Of a DNA stretch of 64,000 bases, positions 57,541-64,000 are shown in pieces. Below the pieces are notes generated by a model. The model was not told the origin of the DNA. It did not search any database and saw only the letters and a program-made list of their open reading frames with translations. The DNA is taken from positions 1 to 64,000 of the forward strand of contig DCCG01000014.1 in the NCBI GenBank assembly GCA_002314145.1, written 5' to 3'. Positions within the stretch are counted from its first letter, which is position 1; each line of letters starts with the position of its first letter. The position numbers and the translations under genes were made by a program. The stretch comes from Thalassolituus sp. UBA1087. GTDB taxonomy: Bacteria > Pseudomonadota > Gammaproteobacteria > Pseudomonadales > Oceanobacteraceae.

Positions 57541-58575
57541 ATGGATATTACTGAACTGCTTGCCTTCAGTGCCAAGCAAGGGGCGTCGGATCTGCATTTG
57601 TCATCCGATCTGCCACCAATGATCCGGGTGGACGGCGATGTACGCCGTATTAACCTGCCGGCGCTTGGTCACAAGGAAGTTCATAGTCTGGTGTACGACA
57701 TTATGAACGATAAGCAGCGTAAGGACTTTGAAGAGTTTCTGGAAACGGATTTCTCGTTTGAAGTGCCCGGCGTGGCCCGTTTCCGTGTGAACGCCTTTAA
57801 CCATAACCGCGGGGCCGGTGCGGTATTCCGGACCATTCCTTCCAAAGTTCTGACCATGGACCAGCTGGGCATGGGCCAGGTATTTAAAGACCTGTCCATG
57901 GTACCGCGTGGCATTGTGCTGGTGACCGGGCCGACCGGTTCCGGTAAATCCACCACTCTGGCGGCCATGGTGGATTTTATTAATGAAACCAAATACGACC
58001 ACATCCTGACCGTGGAAGACCCGATTGAATTCGTACACGAATCGAAAAAATCGCTGGTCAACCAGCGGGAAGTACACCGCGACACCTTAGGCTTTAACGA
58101 AGCCCTGCGTTCTGCGCTGCGGGAAGACCCGGACGTGATTCTCGTAGGTGAGCTGCGGGACCTGGAAACCATCCGTCTGGCGCTGACCGCAGCAGAAACC
58201 GGCCACGTGGTATTCGGCACCCTGCACACCAGCTCAGCGGCAAAAACCATTGACCGTATTGTTGACGTCTTCCCGGCGGAAGAAAAATCCATGGTGCGTT
58301 CTATGTTATCGGAATCCCTGCAGGGGGTTATCTCGCAGACGCTGCTGAAGAAAAACGGCGGTGGCCGGGTGGCGGCGCACGAAATTATGGTGGGCACACC
58401 TGCTATCCGTAACCTGATCCGCGAAGACAAGATTGCGCAGATGTATTCGGCCATTCAGACCGGTTCGGCGTACGGTATGACCACCATGGATCAGTCACTG
58501 CAAACCCTGATGAACAAAGGCATGATTACCCGCGATGTGGCGCGTGAGAAAGCGAAAGTACCGGAGAACTTCTGA
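57541..58575 (+). CDS. pilT: Type IV pilus retraction ATPase PilT
   Basis: 344-residue hexameric ATPase that depolymerises pili for twitching. ATG 57541 follows GAGGAGAGG; the frame extends 16 codons upstream. MDITELLAFSAKQGASDLHLS is the family start. Walker A GPTGSGKSTT begins at residue 130, Asp box HILTVEDPIEF, Walker B DPDVILVGELRD, His box HVVFGTLHTSSA, and the retraction motif AIRNLIRE is present. pilU follows with 1-bp overlap (TGATG). Confidence 0.97.
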   Translation: MDITELLAFSAKQGASDLHLSSDLPPMIRVDGDVRRINLPALGHKEVHSLVYDIMNDKQRKDFEEFLETDFSFEVPGVARFRVNAFNHNRGAGAVFRTIPSKVLTMDQLGMGQVFKDLSMVPRGIVLVTGPTGSGKSTTLAAMVDFINETKYDHILTVEDPIEFVHESKKSLVNQREVHRDTLGFNEALRSALREDPDVILVGELRDLETIRLALTAAETGHVVFGTLHTSSAAKTIDRIVDVFPAEEKSMVRSMLSESLQGVISQTLLKKNGGGRVAAHEIMVGTPAIRNLIREDKIAQMYSAIQTGSAYGMTTMDQSLQTLMNKGMITRDVAREKAKVPENF

Positions 58576-59690
58576 TGTCGATGGATAAATTCCTGCGTCT
58601 GATGGTAGAAAAGGGCGCGTCTGACCTCTTTATTACCGCGGGCGTGCCGCCGTCCATGAAGGTGAACGGTAAAATCATGCCGTTAACCAAAGGGCCATTG
58701 GGGGCGGAGCAGACCCGTGATGTTGTCATGGGGTTAATGAATTCCCGCCAGCAGGATGAATTCGAAGAGAAAAAAGAACTCAACTTCGCCATTAATGCGT
58801 CCGGTATCGGGCGTTTCCGGGCCAGTGCGTTTTATCAGCGTAACGTCTGCGGCATGGTGCTGCGGCGTATTGAAACGCGTATCCCCGGCGTGGATCAGCT
58901 GGGGCTGCCGGATATTATTAAAGAAATCTCCATGGCCAAACGCGGTCTGATTCTGTTTGTCGGTGCCACCGGTGCCGGTAAATCGACCTCGCTGGCGTCG
59001 ATGATTGGCCACCGCAACAAAAACAGTAAAGGCCACATTCTCAGCATCGAAGACCCGATCGAATTTATTCACCAGCACGATGGCTGCATTATCACCCAGC
59101 GTGAAGTGGGGCTGGATACTGAAAGCTTCGACGTGGCCCTGAAAAACTGTCTGCGGCAGGCGCCGGACGTGATCATGATTGGTGAGGTACGTTCCGCCGA
59201 AACCATGGAACACGCCATCACCTTCGCCGAAACCGGTCACCTGTGTCTGGCGACATTACACGCCAACAACGCTAACCAGGCGCTGGAACGTGTGATTCAC
59301 TTCTTCCCGCCGGAGCGTCACAGTCAGGTGTGGATGGATCTGTCGCTCAACCTGAAAGCCATTGTGGCGCAGCAGCTGATTCCGACGCCGGATGGCCGCG
59401 CCCGTCGCGCCGTTGTTGAAGTGCTGCTGAATACGCCGCTGGCGCAGGATCTGATCCGTAAAGGGGAAGTACACGAGCTGAAGCCACTGATGGCCAAATC
59501 CAACGAACTCGGCATGCAGACCTACGATCAGGCACTGTATGCGCTGTATGAGCAGGGCGAAATCACCTACGAAGACGCCATGGCGCATGCTGACTCACCG
59601 AATGACCTGCGTCTGATGATCAAACTGGGCTCCGAAGCCGATGCCGAGCACCTGGACGGTGCGACCCGGAACCTGCGCCTGCAGGACTGA
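58575..59690 (+). CDS. pilU: PilT-dependent ATPase PilU
   Basis: 371-residue paralogue of PilT that boosts retraction force. Walker A GATGAGKSTS, Walker B APDVIMIGEVRS, HLCLATLHANNANQ, and the C-terminal DPDLR-like region with SPNDLRLMIKLGSEADAEHL typical of PilU. It starts MSMDKFLRLMVEKGASDLF. Translationally coupled to pilT. No other pilus gene is in the window. Confidence 0.96.
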   Translation: MSMDKFLRLMVEKGASDLFITAGVPPSMKVNGKIMPLTKGPLGAEQTRDVVMGLMNSRQQDEFEEKKELNFAINASGIGRFRASAFYQRNVCGMVLRRIETRIPGVDQLGLPDIIKEISMAKRGLILFVGATGAGKSTSLASMIGHRNKNSKGHILSIEDPIEFIHQHDGCIITQREVGLDTESFDVALKNCLRQAPDVIMIGEVRSAETMEHAITFAETGHLCLATLHANNANQALERVIHFFPPERHSQVWMDLSLNLKAIVAQQLIPTPDGRARRAVVEVLLNTPLAQDLIRKGEVHELKPLMAKSNELGMQTYDQALYALYEQGEITYEDAMAHADSPNDLRLMIKLGSEADAEHLDGATRNLRLQD

Positions 59691-59933
59691 CCGGCCAACA
59701 GGCCGCGGTTCATGGATGAGCCGCCTCCCTCTTTATGTTTCTATCTTTATTCTGAGACCAGATGAGCCGTTATGCTGAGGTCCGTAGTCAGGTCGTCGCT
59801 TTTAAACTAAAGTTATCCCATAGTGCTGATGATCCTGTAACTTCAGTACCACATGCCACAAAACCAGCATCGGAATAAAGCTGGATGAGTACCCTGATCC
59901 GTATAGGGAATACCGGAATTTCAGAGACACTGT

Positions 59934-62207
59934 ATGGCGCTGCTAAAACGCAATATCTGGCTTATTTATTACCTTATTCTGGCTACCTCGGTGTTACTGC
60001 TGGTGGTGTCGTCCATCAGCCGCTGGCATGATATGGAAGATACCTATCGCATGCGCCAGACCAGTCTGATTGAACAATGGTATGGCAACATCAACAGCCT
60101 GCTGGTACAGCAGGAAACCATCATGGATGTGGTCGGGCGCAAAGTTGCTGAAAAGGCAGACCCGGACGCCATGCAGAAAGAGTTCGACCGCCTGGAAGCC
60201 ATGAACCCGGATCTGTTTGCCGGTTTCGGACTGACCTGGCCGAACGGAGAAATTGCCGGTGTTTCCAGCAGTCTGAAAGAAGCCATGCAGATGCGTCTCA
60301 ACCTGACCCAGCTGGACGCTGCCAGAGATTCCTTCCTGTACAGTATGATGCAGGAGAAAATGGTCATCGGGCGTGCTTACCAGCCCACATCCGCTGGTAT
60401 GGTGGTGCCGTTACGCAAAGCTATCCGCAATGATAATGGTGACCTGATTGCCATCATGAGCGGTGCCTTCTGGCTGGATACCTTCCGCGGAATATTCACC
60501 TGTGACAGAAGTCTGCCGGAGTGTGCGGATATTAAAATTATCCGCAGCCGGGATCACTACCTGTTATTCGACAGCGATGCCGGTGATGACCCGGATATCT
60601 ATCATTACCCTATGGATGAGCGGGCTTATCAGCGTTTTCTGTCGACGCTGGGCTGGGGCGTTAACGATGGCTACCAGGCTTTTTCCGGGGTGCCGGTGAG
60701 TTACCTGCGTGAAGCGGCGGACGGAACCCGGAAAATGGGCGTTGCCATCTACGATGAACGCTATGAATTCTGGCTGGCGCTGGAAGTGGATTTCAGTCGT
60801 TTTATCGCTCAGGTACGCAATAATGTGATGGTTTATATTGCCTCCTTTATTGTCTTTAATATCTGTCTGTATCTGCTCTTCCGCCTGATTTATAACAGCG
60901 AAGAAAAGCGGCGCCTGGAGCTTCTGTATCAGGCCAATCACGATACTCTCACCGGTCTGCCCAACCGCAATAGCCTGCAACAACTTTACGACCGCTGGCG
61001 TGAACCACCGGGTTATCCGTTGGCCCTGCAGTTTATCGATATGAATAATTTCAAAGGGGTTAACGACAGCTTCGGGCACGAATGCGGTGATCGTGTACTG
61101 CGCGAGATTGCCCGCCGTATTAAAAATAATATTGAAGAACGGGATCAGGTATTCCGCCTTGGCGGCGACGAGTTTGTGATTATTTCGCGTTATTACAGCG
61201 AAAAGGCAACACTGGATGACGCCCGTCATCTGGTGGCTGCGATCACCGATACTTATTCGGTAGATGGCCGTAACTTTATGCTCGGCGCCAGTATGGGGAT
61301 TGCCCGCTTTCCGAAAGATGGCCGCAGCCTTGATCAGCTGCTGCGTTCTGCCGACATCAGTATGTACGAAGCCAAACGCCAGCGTATTCCGGTCTGTTTC
61401 TTCGAAGACCACATGCAGGATGTTTATCTGCGCAATATTGCCATTGAACACCTGTTACGCACGGCGGTGGTGAACGATGAAATATTTATGATGTATCAGC
61501 CCCAGGTGGCCAATGATGGCAGCTTCACCGGTGTCGAATGTCTGGTGCGCTGGGAAAACGAAGCCATGGGCGGCATGGTGCCGCCGGATCAGTTTATTCC
61601 GGTGGCAGAGCAGGCCGGTCTGATGCCGGATATTGGCAGCTTTATTCTGCAGCGCTCTCTGAGTGAACTGTCTGAGTTACAGAAAAATATGGATCTTGCG
61701 TTCAGCGTGTCGATTAATATTTCTGTGCGTCAGTTTCTGCATGAAGGCTTTTTACCGGCCCTGTTGCTGGAGATTAAACGCTCAGGTATGAATCATGTAC
61801 TGATTGTGCTGGAAATTACCGAGAGTATATTTATTGAAGATATGCAGCAGATTATTCAGCTGATCAGCGCTATCCATGAAAAAGGCATCCGCATTTCCAT
61901 GGACGATTTCGGTACCGGCTATTCTTCCCTCAGCCTGCTGCATAAGCTGCCGGTGGATGAACTTAAAATTGATAAAAGTTTTGTCGACCATATTCTCGAC
62001 GATGCCAGCGCCCGGCAAATGGTGCAGAGCATTATTGCCATCGGCAAGAATCAGGGCATGACACTGCTGGCCGAAGGCGTGGAGAATGAACAGCAGGCGC
62101 AGCTGTTGCGTGAATCCGGCTGTGATTCCTTCCAGGGTTATTACTTCTCACGGCCGCTGATGATTGACGATCTGAAAGACTACCTGCAGGATAAAGTCGT
62201 CTCCTGA
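59934..62207 (+). CDS. Membrane GGDEF-EAL cyclic-di-GMP protein
   Basis: 757 residues. A membrane helix at about 10-29 and a second at about 298-320 bound a periplasmic sensor domain of cache type (WYGNINSLL at its start, GFGLTWPNGEIAGVS in the middle). The diguanylate cyclase domain keeps an intact GGDEF at 410-414. The phosphodiesterase domain has ECL at 535-537 where EAL is normal; its other active-site parts (NISVRQF, EITES, MDDFGTGYSS, KIDKSFV, AEGVEN, QGYYFSRP) are intact. It could make or degrade c-di-GMP. Proximity to pilTU suggests a surface-motility link (inference). Confidence 0.92.
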   Translation: MALLKRNIWLIYYLILATSVLLLVVSSISRWHDMEDTYRMRQTSLIEQWYGNINSLLVQQETIMDVVGRKVAEKADPDAMQKEFDRLEAMNPDLFAGFGLTWPNGEIAGVSSSLKEAMQMRLNLTQLDAARDSFLYSMMQEKMVIGRAYQPTSAGMVVPLRKAIRNDNGDLIAIMSGAFWLDTFRGIFTCDRSLPECADIKIIRSRDHYLLFDSDAGDDPDIYHYPMDERAYQRFLSTLGWGVNDGYQAFSGVPVSYLREAADGTRKMGVAIYDERYEFWLALEVDFSRFIAQVRNNVMVYIASFIVFNICLYLLFRLIYNSEEKRRLELLYQANHDTLTGLPNRNSLQQLYDRWREPPGYPLALQFIDMNNFKGVNDSFGHECGDRVLREIARRIKNNIEERDQVFRLGGDEFVIISRYYSEKATLDDARHLVAAITDTYSVDGRNFMLGASMGIARFPKDGRSLDQLLRSADISMYEAKRQRIPVCFFEDHMQDVYLRNIAIEHLLRTAVVNDEIFMMYQPQVANDGSFTGVECLVRWENEAMGGMVPPDQFIPVAEQAGLMPDIGSFILQRSLSELSELQKNMDLAFSVSINISVRQFLHEGFLPALLLEIKRSGMNHVLIVLEITESIFIEDMQQIIQLISAIHEKGIRISMDDFGTGYSSLSLLHKLPVDELKIDKSFVDHILDDASARQMVQSIIAIGKNQGMTLLAEGVENEQQAQLLRESGCDSFQGYYFSRPLMIDDLKDYLQDKVVS

Positions 62208-62217
62208 GGGTCCGACT

Positions 62218-63180
62218 TTGAAACACAGAAAACTCCGTATCCATGCGCCTGCCATTCTCTATTTCGATAAAGTACGTCGCTGTGGCTCTTTCCGTGAAGC
62301 CGCACGCAGCCTGAACGTGGCTTCCTCGGCGGTGAACCGCCAGATTCTGAAACTGGAAGAAGAACTGGGCACACCGCTGTTTGAGCGTTTGCCTTCCGGC
62401 CTGCGCCTGACTGCCGCCGGTGAAATTTTCGCCCGCCACGCGACCGTGGTGATACAGGACACCGAGCGTGTCAGCTCGCAGCTGGATGCCCTGCAGGGGT
62501 TGCGCAGTGGTCACGTTGAAATCACCACGGTAGAGGGCGTGACGGTGGATCTGCTGCCCGGTGTGATTGAGCGGATGCGCAGCCAGTATCCCAATGTCAC
62601 CGTGGGCGTTTCCATTCTCGGTTCCACGGCGATTCCGGAGCAGATTATGAATGGCCAGGCGGATCTGGGGCTGGCGTTTGCATTGCTGCGCAACAGCGAG
62701 CTGCATCAGCTGATCCGCGGGCGTTTTCATCTCGGTGCCATTATGCGCCCGGATCATCCGCTGGCAGGCCACTCGCGCCTGACGTTTGCCAGCTGTGCGG
62801 CGCATCCGCTGATTCTGGCCAAAGCCGACCTGTCGATCCATCACCTGCTGGCACCGGCCATCAGCCACAGTAAAAACTGGGGCCGGGCGGTGGTGGAAAC
62901 CAGCTCGGTTGAGCTGGCTAAAAAACTTGCCCTGCGTGGCGCCGGTATCGCCTTCCAGACGCGCATCGGCATTGAGGAAGAGTTGTCCAGGGGCGATCTG
63001 GTGCACATTCCCATTGTGAACAATCAGCCGGTGATGAGTGACCTCGGGCTGTACACCCGCGCCGGGCGCTCGCTGCCGGTGGCGGTGGATGCCTTCGCGC
63101 GCATGCTGACTGAAGAAATCACCCGCCGCAGCCAGCAGGAGCAGGATGCGCTGAGCACGGGTATCACGCCGATCCTCTGA
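62218..63180 (+). CDS. LysR family regulator upstream of an Fe(II)/2OG oxygenase
   Basis: 320 residues. The start must be TTG at 62218: GAGGG lies 7 bases before it, and the helix-turn-helix (CGSFREAARSLNVASSAVNRQILKLEEELGTPLF) begins 21 residues later with no closer ATG in frame. The effector domain covers HVEITTVEGVTVDLLPGVIERM to the C-terminus. It reads in the same direction as the oxygenase gene, with a T-N11-A palindrome between them. Confidence 0.88.
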   Translation: MKHRKLRIHAPAILYFDKVRRCGSFREAARSLNVASSAVNRQILKLEEELGTPLFERLPSGLRLTAAGEIFARHATVVIQDTERVSSQLDALQGLRSGHVEITTVEGVTVDLLPGVIERMRSQYPNVTVGVSILGSTAIPEQIMNGQADLGLAFALLRNSELHQLIRGRFHLGAIMRPDHPLAGHSRLTFASCAAHPLILAKADLSIHHLLAPAISHSKNWGRAVVETSSVELAKKLALRGAGIAFQTRIGIEEELSRGDLVHIPIVNNQPVMSDLGLYTRAGRSLPVAVDAFARMLTEEITRRSQQEQDALSTGITPIL

Positions 63181-63202
63181 CGTGCATCCTGTCTGTTTGC
63201 GC

Positions 63203-63225
63203 AGTGATGCCGAAATGGCATCACT
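63203..63225. promoter_or_regulatory. LysR-type box before the oxygenase gene
   Basis: AGTGATGCC-GAAAT-GGCATCACT has perfect 9-bp arms and contains the T-N11-A pattern of LysR-type sites. It lies 79 bp before the oxygenase start and 22 bp after the LysR stop. A mRNA hairpin after lysR is the alternative. Confidence 0.65.
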
Positions 63226-63303
63226 CTGCTCGAAATAATGTTCTTTTGTGTACACCCCAATTGCGGTTAACTGCTCCCACGATGTACTGAGGAGTACGAA
63301 CCA

Positions 63304-64000
63304 ATGGAAAACCGCAATCAATCCTTTGCCAGCACCGAATCCCGCTTTGCCGCCGCCAGCACACTGCCGGTGATCGATATCGCCGGATTGGCGTCAGATG
63401 ACGCCGCCGAGCGTCAGGCCGTGGGCAAAGAGATCCGTGCCGCCTGTCTGGCCAATGGCTTCTTTCTGGTCAGCAATCACGGCGTGGATGAACAGCTGCA
63501 GCAGCTGGTGTTTGACCAGGCCAAACGTTTCTTCGCATTGGATGAAGCGCAGAAAATGGCTGTTGATAAAGCCAACTCCGTGGCCAACCGCGGCTATGAG
63601 CCGATGGGCAATCAGACCCTGGAGCCGGGCAGCCCGCCGGATCTGAAAGAAGGCTATTACATGGGCCAGCAGAAAGACGCTGATCATCCGGATGTGGTGG
63701 CCGGGAAGTTCAACTGTGGCCCTAATCAGTGGCCAGAGGAAATCCCGGAATTCCGCCCGGTGATGGAAGAATATCTGAAGCAGATGACAGCGCTGGGTGA
63801 ACGTCTGATGAAAGGGCTGGCGTTATCGCTGGAACTGCCGGAAGACTACTTTGCCGATTACTGCAAAGACCCGATGACAACCCTGCGTCTGCTGCATTAT
63901 CCGCCGCAGCCCGCGGATGCCGATCCGGCCCAGCGCGGTGCCGGTGCACACACCGACTTTGGCGGCCTCACCATTCTGCTGCAGGACGATGCCGGTGGTC
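63304..64000 (+). CDS. Isopenicillin-N-synthase-like Fe(II)/2-oxoglutarate oxygenase (cut by window end)
   Basis: The first 232 residues are present. The N-terminal DIOX_N domain has LPVIDIAGL and ACLANGFFLVSNHGVDEQLQQ, the Fe(II) ligands His and Asp appear in GAGAHTDFGGLTILLQDD, and the frame runs past 64000. The start ATG at 63304 has GAGGAG 9-12 bases upstream. Family members oxidise many small substrates, so the reaction cannot be named. Probably controlled by the adjacent LysR. Confidence 0.85.
   Translation, partial: MENRNQSFASTESRFAAASTLPVIDIAGLASDDAAERQAVGKEIRAACLANGFFLVSNHGVDEQLQQLVFDQAKRFFALDEAQKMAVDKANSVANRGYEPMGNQTLEPGSPPDLKEGYYMGQQKDADHPDVVAGKFNCGPNQWPEEIPEFRPVMEEYLKQMTALGERLMKGLALSLELPEDYFADYCKDPMTTLRLLHYPPQPADADPAQRGAGAHTDFGGLTILLQDDAGG

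Overview
The window reads as a chromosome segment of a free-living gammaproteobacterium of the Pseudomonadales/Oceanospirillales type (inference). The grounds are conserved neighbourhoods: coaBC-dut-algC-argB-slmA, radC, rpmB-rpmG, mutM, coaD-ferredoxin, rsmD/ftsY-ftsE-ftsX-rpoH, lptM-lysA-dapF-DUF484, pilT-pilU opposite yggS-proC-yggT-yggU, a phosphomannomutase with a Pseudomonas-like membrane-anchored N-terminal extension, and a SutA homologue. No rRNA, tRNA, CRISPR array, transposase or prophage gene was recognised.

Layout. 0.25-6.1 kb (minus): coenzyme A synthesis, dUTPase, sugar phosphomutase, acetylglutamate kinase and nucleoid occlusion. 6.2-9.4 kb (plus): radC, ribosomal proteins L28/L33, mutM and an outer-membrane barrel. 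9.5-12.8 kb (minus): elyC-like gene, gamma-glutamyltransferase, ferredoxin and coaD. 13.0-17.7 kb: an aldehyde dehydrogenase / Tat-exported protein / GMC oxidoreductase operon facing a TetR gene across two matching 18-bp palindromes. 17.7-25.3 kb: DUF3080 lipoprotein, an exported unknown, rsmD, a membrane unknown, ftsYEX and rpoH. 25.4-29.1 kb: lysine/peptidoglycan precursor genes, with xerC missing from its usual place. 29.0-35.4 kb: DUF3047 protein, sutA, cytochrome c, a solute-binding protein, ynbE-ydbL, lemA and an M48 peptidase. 35.6-43.6 kb: two TetR genes, a UbiA-type prenyltransferase, an AidB-like acyl-CoA dehydrogenase, exported proteins, an S1/P1 nuclease and an orphan betaine/choline-binding protein. 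44.5-47.2 kb: aconitase.

47.2-52.8 kb is the accessory part. After the aconitase terminator come a four-unit G-rich repeat with a G-quadruplex pattern, GTAG-type REP elements, and a visibly AT-rich block of four small genes: a zinc-ribbon membrane protein, an RraB-family protein with a signal peptide, a uracil-DNA-glycosylase-like protein and an LprI-like exported protein. An attC-like imperfect palindrome lies between the first two. Another REP follows, then a divergent DJ-1/PfpI-LysR pair around a large inverted repeat, then a 64-bp-period tandem array built on the REP palindrome. 52.8-64 kb returns to core genes: AEC transporter, MBL hydrolase, yggU-yggT-proC-yggS, pilT-pilU, a GGDEF/EAL protein, a LysR gene and a truncated 2-oxoglutarate/Fe(II) oxygenase with a LysR-type box before it.

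The best candidates for undescribed biology are the exported RraB-family protein and its REP-flanked, possibly integron-derived island; the 64-bp REP array; the G-quadruplex repeat; the ggt Shine-Dalgarno lying in a terminator-like hairpin; and the structured gap upstream of acnA. All identifications come from reading sequence and remembered family features; no search was run.
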